A DNA stretch of 42,951 nucleotides from a virus. A program made the translations under genes and the position numbers. Location of the stretch: IMG/VR virus record IMGVR_UViG_3300019763_000003, positions 1 to 42,951 of that record; one strand, written 5' to 3'. The notes below the pieces were generated by a model. That model was not told the origin of the DNA. It did no database searches and saw only the letters and a list, made by a program, of their open reading frames with translations. Below, piece after piece: positions 1-7,495 of this stretch (the stretch's first letter is position 1; each line of letters opens with the position of its first letter).

Positions 1-47
1 AAGCATTAAAAGACATAATTTTTAATGGTCAAGAGTTCGACTTTTAA
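1..47 (+). CDS. 3' end of the accessory gene that starts at 42138 (partial copy)
   Basis: These bases encode the last 14 residues and the TAA stop of the rightward gene annotated in full at 42138-42875. They appear here only because the contig ends overlap. They should not be counted as a separate gene. Confidence 0.9.
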   Translation, partial: ALKDIIFNGQEFDF

Positions 48-123
48 TATTATCTACCACCTTTCCCTATTTGTGCATTTGCAGAAGTTATTGCACCCTC
101 TATGTTTTGACCACTTAGCTCTG
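1..123. repeat. Terminal direct repeat, first copy
   Basis: Bases 1-123 are identical to 42829-42951. The repeat crosses the junction between the rightward gene ending at 47 and the leftward tape-measure gene ending at 50. A repeat of this size at the very ends of a contig is most simply the overlap left when a circular or circularly permuted genome is assembled. It could also be a genuine short terminal redundancy, but it lies inside two genes and has no visible packaging signal. Confidence 0.95.
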
Positions 124-1453
124 CTACTCTTTGAGGGTCTGTACCGCTTATATTTTGAGTTACTGTAACATTTTGGGCTGTTGTATAATTTCTACTTCCT
201 ATATCGTTTGATAGTCTTTGATTCTCTGAAGACAAGGAAAGTCTTTTACTATTTTGAATCTTCTTAAATTCTTCAATTCCTTTAGTATCAATATCTAAAC
301 CGATAACATTTCCAGCTTTAGCACCTAAAAGAACTACTGTAGTTAATGCTTCACCAACTGCTAACAATCCTATAAGTAAACTATTTAAAGTTATCTTCAT
401 CCCATCAAAAACAGATGATAATGTATTAACTATATCTATATTGAAACTTGCGAAAAAGTCTTTAATGACTGATTGACCTCCATTAAAAGCATTGTATAAA
501 TCATCAACAATAAGAATAGCACCCGCTAGTCCAGCAATAAATAATCCGACTGGATTTAAAAGTAATGATCTGTTGAAATAAAGAATTGCTGCACCGGTTG
601 CCATTAATGCATTTTCAAACCCATAGAAATAATCTAGCCCCTCATAAATCGCACGACCTGTATTCGCTACGGCATTACTTACACTACCCAACCAAAAGAA
701 AGTGGAAGATAAACCATTTTTTATTAAGTCTACATTTCCAAATAATAGGTCATTAAATCCAGTAACTAGATTTTGCATAGATGGGAGCATTTGCAATGAT
801 ATCTGTTGCCCCAAAGAACTTAAAGCCATCTTAGAAGTAGTAAGGCTATCATTATATTTAATAACTGCGTCTGTATCTTTTTGACTTGCTGTCCCAAAAG
901 CTTGTCTTATCTTTCGAGTTTTTTCTAGTTCTGCATTTGTTAAATTAAGAGTTTGCAGAAGTCCTTTGTCTATTCCCAACTTTTGTGCGAATGATACTTG
1001 TTGCTCTTTAGATAATCCTCTAAAAGAATTTCTAACCTCTCCTAAAACCTCTTCTGTATTCTTAACATCTCCATTGGCTTTTCGTACTGAGATACCTAAT
1101 CTATTAAAATCATCACTTCCGTTAATTGAAGCTTCTCCTATTTTTTCAGAAAGTCCTCTAACTGAGTTTTGTAATGATTCTATACTCCCGCCATTAACGG
1201 AAGCGGTATATCCAAGTTCTTGTAAAAACTCTACGCTTGTACCAGTTTCTCTTGATAGTTGCCCCATTGTATCTATAACCGATAATTGTGAAGTTGCAAG
1301 AGCGAACATAGCACCAGTAGCAGCGGCAGCTAAGCCAACCCCTTTAGCCATTAATCCGAGTGAACTTGAATATGATTTATTATACTGATTAAGCGGAGAA
1401 ATCGATCCATTAAACACAAAATCGGTCGTTAAAGAATTGGAAACACTTGCCAT
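50..1453 (-). CDS. Tail tape-measure protein
   Basis: A 467-residue protein with alternating helical and hydrophobic glycine/alanine-rich stretches (about 35-55, 290-325, 350-385) and a C-terminal segment of the kind seen in tape-measure proteins (VTVTQNISGTDPQRVAE). It is last in the leftward tail block, directly after the tail chaperone pair, which is the canonical position. At 467 residues it is short for the family, which predicts a short tail; with roughly 1.5 Angstrom per residue the tail would be about 70 nm. The start at 1453 has AAAAGGG eight bases upstream. The gene is separated from the chaperone by the rightward cassette at 1574-2278 and should be transcribed from the leftward promoter at 1503-1508. 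Function comes from position and composition; the sequence has no catalytic motif. Confidence 0.85.
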   Translation of the reverse strand: MASVSNSLTTDFVFNGSISPLNQYNKSYSSSLGLMAKGVGLAAAATGAMFALATSQLSVIDTMGQLSRETGTSVEFLQELGYTASVNGGSIESLQNSVRGLSEKIGEASINGSDDFNRLGISVRKANGDVKNTEEVLGEVRNSFRGLSKEQQVSFAQKLGIDKGLLQTLNLTNAELEKTRKIRQAFGTASQKDTDAVIKYNDSLTTSKMALSSLGQQISLQMLPSMQNLVTGFNDLLFGNVDLIKNGLSSTFFWLGSVSNAVANTGRAIYEGLDYFYGFENALMATGAAILYFNRSLLLNPVGLFIAGLAGAILIVDDLYNAFNGGQSVIKDFFASFNIDIVNTLSSVFDGMKITLNSLLIGLLAVGEALTTVVLLGAKAGNVIGLDIDTKGIEEFKKIQNSKRLSLSSENQRLSNDIGSRNYTTAQNVTVTQNISGTDPQRVAELSGQNIEGAITSANAQIGKGGR

Positions 1454-1573
1454 AAATACCCTTTTGTTACCTTTTGTAATACTAAGGTAAATTTTATTTT
1501 AAATTATAGCATAATACTTGATTTATGATTTTTGACAGTGTATTATTGTTGTATAAATAAAAAGGATGATACT
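1454..1573. promoter_or_regulatory. Divergent promoter module A
   Basis: Rightward promoter: TTGATT (1518-1523), 17-bp spacer, TATTAT (1541-1546), then an AAAAAGG ribosome site before the ATG at 1574. Leftward: a TATAAT box read on the minus strand (1508-1503) facing the tape-measure gene, with no clear -35. The two elements are separated by exactly 9 bp, as in modules B, C, D and E. A 16-bp block (1465-1480) lies between the leftward box and the late-gene start. Here that block is not itself the ribosome site, because a separate AAAAGGG is nearer the ATG. Confidence 0.8.
1465..1480. repeat. Conserved 16-bp block, copy A
   Basis: TGTTACCTTTTGTAAT, identical to copies C (10569) and E (42027). 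It lies 12 bases upstream of the tape-measure start, farther out than in the other modules. A distinct ribosome site sits between it and the ATG, which argues that the block is conserved for something besides ribosome binding. It contains the imperfect dyad GTTAC/GTAAT. Confidence 0.85.
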
Positions 1574-2278
1574 ATGACACAAAAAGAAAAATTTGAAACT
1601 GGAAAATATATAAGAGTTGCAAAAAGTAGAACATTTAACAATATTCCATTTGAAAAATTAGATAATGATGATAATTATTGGCTAGAAAGAGAGTTTGAAT
1701 ATTTTTTTATCCACAAAAATCACGAAGATATTTTAGATTCTTATTTGTTAGATAATGATGTTGAGATTGAGCAGTGTAGTAATGGGGACTGGTATGAAAT
1801 AAATATAAATCCATACTATGATGCTTTTATTAGATTCTATGATGAAAATAACGAATACAGATTAAAGCATTCATTTGAAGAACAATTAATTAATGAAGTT
1901 ATTGGAAATGGTGTTGAAACAATCCAAGCACCAAACAGTGATATTAAGTTTATAAAGCCTGAGTTTGAGTGTGAGTTATGGCATAGGGACAGAACATATA
2001 TTTTAGGAAAAGTAAGACTTCCTTATGATATTAAATTATGTAGATGGGATATGGATACAGGAATTTGTAGAGAAGATGAAAAATACAACCTAACCCCTTA
2101 CCAAGAAAAAAAAGAATGGTATAGAGATGAGAGTAATTTCCCTTGCGTTATAGTAGACAAGATGAATCATAATGATATTAGAATTGTAAAAGAAAATATG
2201 GGAATCAATTGGGAAGTTTATAGACCAGCAACTAATGAAGAGATAGATAGTTTAAAAATAAAAGACGCTAATTTCTAG
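1574..2278 (+). CDS. Accessory (moron) protein of unknown function, cassette A
   Basis: Encodes 234 acidic residues rich in D, E, N, W and Y, with no motif I recognise. The start chosen is the ATG at 1574, about eight bases after AAAAAGGAT; a longer reading from 1532 would begin upstream of the ribosome site and inside the promoter. The gene runs against the surrounding tail genes, lies between the tail chaperone and the tape measure, and has its own sigma70-like promoter. These are typical signs of a moron. Its TAG stop lies in a hairpin that also holds the stop of the convergent gene. The product is probably cytoplasmic, with no signal peptide or membrane segment. Confidence 0.75.
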   Translation: MTQKEKFETGKYIRVAKSRTFNNIPFEKLDNDDNYWLEREFEYFFIHKNHEDILDSYLLDNDVEIEQCSNGDWYEININPYYDAFIRFYDENNEYRLKHSFEEQLINEVIGNGVETIQAPNSDIKFIKPEFECELWHRDRTYILGKVRLPYDIKLCRWDMDTGICREDEKYNLTPYQEKKEWYRDESNFPCVIVDKMNHNDIRIVKENMGINWEVYRPATNEEIDSLKIKDANF

Positions 2279-2283
2279 CGTCC
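2255..2283 (-). terminator. Hairpin terminator containing both convergent stop codons
   Basis: GACGCTA (2264-2270), loop ATTTC, TAGCGTC (2276-2282). Read leftward the stem is followed by TTTTATTTTT, a good intrinsic terminator for the tail operon. Read rightward there is no T-run. The rightward stop TAG (2276-2278) and the leftward stop TAG (2270-2268) are both part of the stem, so the two genes overlap by 11 bases inside the terminator. Confidence 0.8.
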
Positions 2284-2513
2284 TCATAAATAAAGTTTTG
2301 TATAGTGTTGTTAATATTCTCATATTCAATACAGTCTAAAAACTCTTTTGTGTCTAATTCTTGAATCTCTTTTAAACTACCATATCCTGCTTTTACTAAA
2401 GACATACACGACATAGAATAATCATCTAAGTTCGTGTACTGTAAATAGTTATAATTCTGTTCTTTGACTACCCTTGTGTACCGAGTAGCCTTTCTTTCAA
2501 AACTGGAAAACAA
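2268..2513 (-). CDS. Tail assembly chaperone, frameshift extension (T part)
   Basis: An open frame of up to 81 residues that overlaps the end of the 133-residue chaperone gene by 46 bases, in the -1 frame. Its only possible start is a TTG inside the upstream gene, with no ribosome site. An overlapping second frame between the tube and tape-measure genes is the classic arrangement of lambda G/GT-type tail chaperones, made by -1 frameshifting. The T frame is open only after a TGA just upstream, so the shift must fall within about the last 20 codons of G. A T-TTT-CCA slip (about 2505-2511) would let the Phe codon re-pair perfectly. No textbook slippery heptamer is present, so the shift site is inferred. 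Confidence 0.7.
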   Translation of the reverse strand: MFSSFERKATRYTRVVKEQNYNYLQYTNLDDYSMSCMSLVKAGYGSLKEIQELDTKEFLDCIEYENINNTIQNFIYEDARN

Positions 2514-2869
2514 ACCACCATAAACATAGTATCAATATATGTTAGATAGTCATCAGGGTATTTGTCAAAATGGTTAGGCAAGTTTTTTAATGTTGCATTC
2601 TCAAATAAAACATAAGGTGCTAACATATCTTCTTTCACGCTCAAATCATCTTTTCTGATAGATAAACCAGTAATTGGATTTGGTTGTACATCATTAAAGT
2701 ATTGTATAAATGGTAATCTTTGCTTGTGTGTCATTTTAGATAGCTGATATGTTCTACCATTTATATCAGCCTTGTTATCATCATCAGCTACAGCTTTAAT
2801 CTCTTGTAATTTTGTTTTTTGTGCTATTTGAATTTCTTTTAATAATTGCATTTTTTGTTCTTCATTCAT
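2468..2869 (-). CDS. Tail assembly chaperone (G part)
   Basis: A 133-residue acidic and helical protein between the tail tube and the tape measure. Position, size and the overlapping second frame at its 3' end identify it as the tail assembly chaperone, which coats the tape measure before tube polymerisation. The start at 2869 has AAAAGGG upstream and is adjacent to the stop of the tube gene. The C-terminal residues (CFPVLKERLLGTQG) would be replaced in a frameshifted fusion. Sequence families of these chaperones diverge strongly, so the assignment rests mainly on gene order. Confidence 0.75.
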   Translation of the reverse strand: MNEEQKMQLLKEIQIAQKTKLQEIKAVADDDNKADINGRTYQLSKMTHKQRLPFIQYFNDVQPNPITGLSIRKDDLSVKEDMLAPYVLFENATLKNLPNHFDKYPDDYLTYIDTMFMVVCFPVLKERLLGTQG

Positions 2870-3306
2870 TAAATAACCCTTTTAGCGAATGCGAATCTAA
2901 TGTTATAAACTAACACTTCTTCCCCATCTTGTGTATTGATTGTATTGTCAGGCTTTGTAGTAATAGTACCACCGCTTAAATCATACGATTCAACAAAGTC
3001 CTCGCCATCTCGAGTGAAGTTTCTTTGTAGTGTTCCGTTTAATAATCCTGCACTTGCACCATTTTCGGCGTATGGATTTAAGAAAATATCATCATTTCCG
3101 TACTTGATTATATTAAGTGCCATTTCGCCAACATCGCCGTTAAGCTTGTCTTTGATAACTGTTGTCTGATTTGTTCCTAGTGTATGCCCTGTTTTTTCAT
3201 TTGGAAATGTTAAAGCTATTGTGTCGCCATCTGCAAAAGAGTTGAACGCGTAACCGTTTAAAGTTAGCGTTGTTCCCTCGACTGGTATTGTAATTTGTGA
3301 TGCCAT
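2869..3306 (-). CDS. Tail tube protein (DUF3277-like)
   Basis: A 145-residue, beta-rich protein directly after the sheath gene (4-base gap). It resembles the DUF3277 tail tube family: an N-terminal beta strand pair, a central segment around FPNEKTGHTLGTNQTTVIKDK, and a C-terminal strand. It should stack in hexameric rings to form the inner tail tube within the contractile sheath. The start at 3306 has GAGGAG at good spacing. The family call is from recognition of pattern and position, without an alignment. Confidence 0.8.
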   Translation of the reverse strand: MASQITIPVEGTTLTLNGYAFNSFADGDTIALTFPNEKTGHTLGTNQTTVIKDKLNGDVGEMALNIIKYGNDDIFLNPYAENGASAGLLNGTLQRNFTRDGEDFVESYDLSGGTITTKPDNTINTQDGEEVLVYNIRFAFAKRVI

Positions 3307-3310
3307 TTTC

Positions 3311-4828
3311 TTACTCCTCTATATTTACTAAGATATTAACTTCGTGGAAAGCCCCAGCCGTTTTTACAGCTATTTGCACTAAAGGTGCTTTTCGTTGTTC
3401 ACGCTCTGCTTGTGTTTGGTCTGCTAAAGATTGAATTTTTACATAGTAACCATTCTGTAAAATGTTTCTTTTAAATGTTTCTGGATCTCCAAAAGTATCA
3501 GCACTGTTCCAAGTTCCAGCAGCTAAGAATCCAACCTTTACAAATTGTTTTAAAACTTTAATGATCGTATCTCTTAGTAAATCGACCCCAGATTGTGTTT
3601 GTGGAACTTTAGTTGATGTTGTTCCCAAAAGATTAAAAGTATCTGTTTGTAAAGCGTCTTTTAAAGCAATGATATTATAAGATAAATCTGTATAACCGTT
3701 AGCACCATTTGCACTTAGAACTTTTGGTACATCTTTGAAGCTAACATAAGTATCTAATCCGATTTTATTAGCATTATCAAGTTCTGTATCTGTAAAGCTA
3801 TCAGGTAATTGACCAACTAACTCTTTAAGTTGCATTGTAAGAGTTGTGTTCTCTCCATTGAAATCTACTGTATGTGTTCTACTCATATACCTAGTAGCAA
3901 ATTTACGATCACCGCTTTTAGTAAATAGCATTCTTGTGTCTGTATAATTAGCTAATTTAGTGGCCCAGCATATATTAGAAGTATCTATAGTCAAGTTACT
4001 AGCAGAATCAAATACATCATAATATAGTAAATCGTTAGCTTGTGCATAAGCAGATAAAGAACTTGTTTCTAAATCTGTTGGATTATCTATAAAAGTGAAA
4101 CCTTTAAATCTAAAATCGTTAGCATTTGATACAGCTTCAAGTTTTGTTTCTAATGGTAAAGTTACACTGTCTACTCCATCAGTTACTACTGCACCTGTTC
4201 CAGCTGCTAAAGATAAAATCTCTCCTATATAAGTTCCTGTCGCTCCCTCTGTTACAAAAGTCACTAATGAAGCTGCACCTGTTGAATCTGAAGTAATAAT
4301 AATTCTTTGATCTTCTAATGTGATTGTAGCTGTAGTGATTTTAGTATTTAAAATAGTTACTAATTCATTTAAAGAAGTTATTACTCTTCCATCAATTCCA
4401 CTTACATTTACAGTAGTACCATCAATATCAATGTCAAAACTTCCGTCTTGAATAGATTGTAATAATCCGATTGCTGTAGCTTCACTTATTTGTTGTCCTG
4501 TTAAGACACCAGCTTTTGCAGGTACAATCTCTTCTGCTGCTCTATAGTAAGAAACTACGAAACGACCTCCGCTTATTTGTGTTGGATTTGGTGACTGTGC
4601 AAAAAATGCTAAAGCGTGTTGATATACAGCTGATGATGTTCCAAAAGTTGCAGCCACTGACTTTGCACTTAAAAAGCTTAATTGTCTGTGTGCTGAGTCA
4701 AAAACTCCTTCTATAAGTTGAGATGAAAATATCGTTACAATATTCATATTTGCACGACTAAGTGAAGCTCCACCAAGTGATACAGCTACAGTTACAACGC
4801 GATTTAATGAAGCGTTTACTAATTCCAT
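3311..4828 (-). CDS. Contractile tail sheath protein (DUF3383-like)
   Basis: A 505-residue protein that resembles the DUF3383 family, which occupies the sheath position in phages with this gene order. It has an N-terminal domain (about 1-130), an insertion domain rich in T, V and G (about 130-240), and a C-terminal conserved region ending in AVKTAGAFHEVNILVNIEE, similar to the handshake strands of sheath proteins. Its presence next to a tube protein makes the phage a myovirus-like particle. The ribosome site AAAAAGGAAA lies before the ATG at 4828. Base composition matches the neighbours. Confidence 0.8.
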   Translation of the reverse strand: MELVNASLNRVVTVAVSLGGASLSRANMNIVTIFSSQLIEGVFDSAHRQLSFLSAKSVAATFGTSSAVYQHALAFFAQSPNPTQISGGRFVVSYYRAAEEIVPAKAGVLTGQQISEATAIGLLQSIQDGSFDIDIDGTTVNVSGIDGRVITSLNELVTILNTKITTATITLEDQRIIITSDSTGAASLVTFVTEGATGTYIGEILSLAAGTGAVVTDGVDSVTLPLETKLEAVSNANDFRFKGFTFIDNPTDLETSSLSAYAQANDLLYYDVFDSASNLTIDTSNICWATKLANYTDTRMLFTKSGDRKFATRYMSRTHTVDFNGENTTLTMQLKELVGQLPDSFTDTELDNANKIGLDTYVSFKDVPKVLSANGANGYTDLSYNIIALKDALQTDTFNLLGTTSTKVPQTQSGVDLLRDTIIKVLKQFVKVGFLAAGTWNSADTFGDPETFKRNILQNGYYVKIQSLADQTQAEREQRKAPLVQIAVKTAGAFHEVNILVNIEE

Positions 4829-4883
4829 ATTATTTCCTTTTTGTTTTATTTATTATATCTATTATAAGTCTGTTGATTTTGCA

Positions 4884-5369
4884 TTACTGCTCTATTAATG
4901 TTAAGTTTGGTTCTACTGTATCTATTCGTAGAGTTCCAACATCGATATTGTCCCAGTAACCTATCATAACCTCGATTTGATATCTTTCGTTGTATTCTGT
5001 ACCAACCAATATTTTAAGATTGTTTATACTAGATGGGCGGTATACAGTTAGTCCATTCGCTCTTTGTAACTCTGAACTTCTTTGACTTCTTAATAATCCA
5101 CTTAATAACTGTGCATTTGTATAGGCATTTGTACCATAAATATCAAAAGTAAATACTTGTTTATAGTAATCTCCATAAGATAAAACCTCAGAACTTCCAT
5201 TATATTTATCTGAGCTACCTATTTTCTGAGCAGAAGCCAAGTTATCTACCAATATTAAAGGTGCTTTAAAGTTGGTATTCTTATGATTCGATCTTGCTCT
5301 TTTAACGCTTATATTCGGATTGTTTAGCAATGCAATAGTAAATAATCCAACTCTATTAATAACCTCCAT
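4884..5369 (-). CDS. Neck / tail terminator protein (gp12-like)
   Basis: A 161-residue protein whose pattern matches phage neck terminator proteins of the gp12-like family: QLLSGLLRSQRSSELQ, then LTVYRPSSINNLKILVGTEYNERYQIEVMIGY cut by short loops, then a terminal I-D-T-V-E motif. It sits between the head-tail joining protein and the sheath, where the terminator ring gene is expected. It overlaps the upstream gene by 14 bases and has GAGGAG ahead of the ATG at 5369. Confidence 0.7.
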   Translation of the reverse strand: MEVINRVGLFTIALLNNPNISVKRARSNHKNTNFKAPLILVDNLASAQKIGSSDKYNGSSEVLSYGDYYKQVFTFDIYGTNAYTNAQLLSGLLRSQRSSELQRANGLTVYRPSSINNLKILVGTEYNERYQIEVMIGYWDNIDVGTLRIDTVEPNLTLIEQ

Positions 5370-5706
5370 TCAATAACTCCTCTACAATTATTTCATAATA
5401 TCCATACTCTTCAAAATCTCTAAATTGAATAACTTTGTAATTCTTATTATTGTATTTAATCCCATCTCTTTCAGTTGCAGGAATAAATCCGTAGTTAGTA
5501 GTAAAATGTAATTGTCTGTAATTCTTACTATAGTCTAATGCTAAAGCCGTTAATGTTTCATCTTTAGGGATTTGCACGACTGCTTTTATTTGTAACTCTA
5601 CAGGGTCAGTAACATTACCAAAACCGCTACTATCAATAATTATGTTTTGTACATAAGTAACTGGCTTTTCAAATCTCTTTATGGTTCTTTTCATATTTGG
5701 TAACAT
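5356..5706 (-). CDS. Head-tail joining (neck) protein
   Basis: A 116-residue beta-rich protein in the neck gene cluster, between an HK97-gp10/gpG-like protein and the neck terminator. The sequence has alternating strands (VTYVQNIIID, ELQIKAVVQI, KYNNKNYKVIQFRDFEEYGYYEIIVEE), consistent with a small ring-forming connector or stopper. I do not recognise a named family with certainty, and the role is inferred from order. The 3' end overlaps the next gene by 14 bases. Confidence 0.6.
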   Translation of the reverse strand: MLPNMKRTIKRFEKPVTYVQNIIIDSSGFGNVTDPVELQIKAVVQIPKDETLTALALDYSKNYRQLHFTTNYGFIPATERDGIKYNNKNYKVIQFRDFEEYGYYEIIVEELLNGGY

Positions 5707-6215
5707 TATCTTTTCTCCACAATGTAAGTTATTGAGTTTCTTAATTGACCAGTAGCAACTAAAGGTGCTGATGTTCCTTTTCCTTTTACATAAAAAGATT
5801 TACCATTTTTAGTCATCCATCCACCGTTTACTGTAATATCTGCATTTGCTTTCCAACTATTATCTCTGAATGATTCTTTACTTAGGTTCATTCCAAACTC
5901 TCCAAGTTGGTCAAGTGCCATAGTTGCTGTAATTCTATTGTTTATAATCGCATTAAATTTAGTCTGTACTAGCTTTTGAATTTTCTTTTGATTATCCATC
6001 ATTGGCTCTCTTAAGAATGACCGCTTTTCGATTCCCTTTTCAGGTACTCCAAACTCGTGTATAGCTCCAATTTGTGCAATAGTTAAGTTACTATCCTTGT
6101 GAGCTTTACCACCCTCTTTTTCAGGTAATCCAATCTTAACAGCACTATCTTTAAACTGTTTAACTTGTTTCTCTAAAGCTAGAAACATATTTTTAGTTCC
6201 TTTGGCTTTTATCAT
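5706..6215 (-). CDS. Virion morphogenesis / tail completion protein (gp10-like)
   Basis: Encodes 169 residues from the ATG at 6215. This start overlaps the upstream stop as ATGA, which favours it over the ATG at 6239. The motifs IGAIHEFG, KRSFLREPM and PLVATGQLRNSI are typical of phage virion morphogenesis and tail completion proteins (HK97 gp10 or Mu gpG-like fold). Such proteins act at the head-tail interface or in tail completion. The gene lies in the expected place in the neck cluster. Confidence 0.7.
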   Translation of the reverse strand: MIKAKGTKNMFLALEKQVKQFKDSAVKIGLPEKEGGKAHKDSNLTIAQIGAIHEFGVPEKGIEKRSFLREPMMDNQKKIQKLVQTKFNAIINNRITATMALDQLGEFGMNLSKESFRDNSWKANADITVNGGWMTKNGKSFYVKGKGTSAPLVATGQLRNSITYIVEKR

Positions 6216-6568
6216 ATTAGTTGCACATTCCCAACGCATAATGCTCTTTTATATTCTAAGTACTTTTGACCGTAAGAAGTACTCATATAAAAGGCTATAT
6301 CTGTATTTTTTATAGTTGGATTTGCATAGCCTACGCTTACATTTCCTACACTTTCATTTGATGCCACTTGGATTGATGTTGCATCTCCGCTTACTTGATT
6401 CTGTTGCACTGTTAAGTTGTGAGCTGTATAGTACAACACTAATGTATCTTGATATTTGTTTGGTGCTGAGAGTAGCAAGTAAGATTCATCTAACATCATT
6501 TGAATTATGATGTCGTCTATGTCTACGAACTCTGGAAACCTCACTTTAAAAATCGATGGACTTACCAT
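6212..6568 (-). CDS. Head completion / adaptor protein (DUF4054-like)
   Basis: A 118-residue protein with the DUF4054 pattern: an N-terminal KVRFPEFVDIDD, a helix with LLLSAPNKYQDTLVLYYTAHNL, and a C-terminal TSYGQKYLEYKRAL. In other phages these proteins sit between the capsid and neck genes and probably bind the portal as adaptor or completion factors. It is the first leftward gene after cassette B. The 16-bp block is only two bases from the ATG, so here the block supplies the ribosome site. Confidence 0.7.
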   Translation of the reverse strand: MVSPSIFKVRFPEFVDIDDIIIQMMLDESYLLLSAPNKYQDTLVLYYTAHNLTVQQNQVSGDATSIQVASNESVGNVSVGYANPTIKNTDIAFYMSTSYGQKYLEYKRALCVGNVQLI

Positions 6569-6671
6569 TTTGTAACCTTTTGTAACTTGATATTTAATTT
6601 ATATTTTAATTTTATCTAAATACTTGCTATTGCTTTTGTATGTTGTTATACTAAATAAAAAAGGAGATTAA
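6569..6671. promoter_or_regulatory. Divergent promoter module B
   Basis: Rightward: TTGCTA (6624-6629), 17-bp spacer, TATACT (6647-6652), followed by AAAAAAGGAG before the ATG at 6672. Leftward: TAAAAT on the minus strand (6614-6609) toward the DUF4054 gene. The gap between the leftward -10 and the rightward -35 is 9 bp, identical to modules A, C, D and E. The 16-bp block variant is at 6571-6586. Confidence 0.8.
6571..6586. repeat. Conserved 16-bp block, copy B
   Basis: TGTAACCTTTTGTAAC, two changes from the A/C/E consensus. On the minus strand it supplies AAAAGG ahead of the DUF4054 start codon at 6568. Confidence 0.8.
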
Positions 6672-7019
6672 ATGGAAGATATAAAATTTAAGTACATTCA
6701 CAAAAGAGGTTTTAGTAAGATATTAAATCTTGAGGAGCTAGAATCTTATTGGACTTACGGAATAAATGACGATGACATTATCGCCAAGGTTCAATATGTA
6801 GGAATAAAAGATATAAACAAAGAAGATATTTATAACGGAGATATTATAAAAAATATAAAGACTGGTAATACTGGTAAAATTATATATTCATCAAAAAACG
6901 CATCTTTCGAGATAGAAATGATAAATGATAATAGATTTCATTATAGGATAGATTGGTTTGATGATATTAAAGTAATAGGAAACATATACGAAAATAAAGA
7001 ACTACTAGGATACAACTAA
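6672..7019 (+). CDS. YopX-domain protein 1 (cassette B)
   Basis: Encodes 115 residues with the YopX (PF09643-like) signature: YVGIKDINKEDIYNGDIIKN in the middle and a C-terminal VIGNIYENKELL. YopX proteins are common small phage proteins with a beta-barrel fold and no settled function. It is one of four such genes in this genome (see 11193, 21003 and 30919). The ATG at 6672 follows AAGGAG. The gene is transcribed from module B and is followed immediately by the next gene, with no intergenic base. Confidence 0.8.
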   Translation: MEDIKFKYIHKRGFSKILNLEELESYWTYGINDDDIIAKVQYVGIKDINKEDIYNGDIIKNIKTGNTGKIIYSSKNASFEIEMINDNRFHYRIDWFDDIKVIGNIYENKELLGYN

Positions 7020-7295
7020 ATGGATATAAAAGAAATAGCAAATACAAGTAAACTAGAAAAAAGAATCTACGGATATTTAAAAGATACAAAGCCAAATAAA
7101 TGTAGTGTATGGGATGAAGATGGTCAGTTTTGGATTGAAACAAACGAGCATTTTATTAAACGGAAACAAGAATTTAACAAAGAACAAGCATTGATTAATG
7201 AGTTTACTTGTACTAAAGAGAATATAAGTAATTTATGTATGTATTTAGAAAGTGGTATTGAGTACGAGGTTTATATTAAAAAAGCGACCGTTTAA
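7020..7295 (+). CDS. Small accessory protein, cassette B
   Basis: A 91-residue protein of unknown function that starts directly after the YopX stop codon, with AGGA ten bases upstream. It is lysine- and glutamate-rich, has two cysteines near each other in the C-terminal half and one near residue 28, and lacks signal or membrane segments. The stop codon lies in the loop of the terminator hairpin at 7283-7302. It is cotranscribed with the YopX gene. Confidence 0.65.
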   Translation: MDIKEIANTSKLEKRIYGYLKDTKPNKCSVWDEDGQFWIETNEHFIKRKQEFNKEQALINEFTCTKENISNLCMYLESGIEYEVYIKKATV

Positions 7296-7311
7296 AGTCG
7301 CTCTTTGTTTA
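7276..7311. terminator. Intrinsic terminator between cassette B and the capsid operon
   Basis: Stem AGCGAC (7283-7288) and GTCGCT (7297-7302) with an 8-base loop. Leftward, the stem is followed by a run of seven T, a strong intrinsic terminator for the capsid operon. Rightward it is followed by CTTTGTTT, which may give weaker termination of the cassette. The rightward TAA is in the loop, and the leftward TAA lies seven bases beyond the stem. Confidence 0.85.
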
Positions 7312-7494
7312 TTCTTTTGTTGCAGGTTTCGGAGATGTTGGCTTAGATGATGCTTGTAAAACACCAGTTTCCACCGCTCTTTCAATTCTCTTAGTTTCGT
7401 CTTTTGTAGGACTAACAACATCTAAAATGCCATTAGCCGACTCAAACTTTCCTATAACCATTGGGTTTTTAATTAAAACTTTGTATTTAGCCAT
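7309..7494 (-). CDS. Small protein downstream of the capsid gene
   Basis: A 61-residue protein (MAKYKVLIKNPMVIGKF at the start, a proline/lysine/threonine-rich tail) encoded two bases after the major capsid gene, with AGGAG upstream. Short lysine-rich proteins in this place may be virion or assembly proteins, but no family is recognised. It is the last gene before the terminator at 7283-7302. Confidence 0.6.
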   Translation of the reverse strand: MAKYKVLIKNPMVIGKFESANGILDVVSPTKDETKRIERAVETGVLQASSKPTSPKPATKE

Positions 7495-7495
7495 C

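Noticed and set aside
702-1388. Rightward open frames inside the tape-measure gene
   Set aside because: No ribosome sites, and low-complexity composition mirrored from the tape-measure codons.
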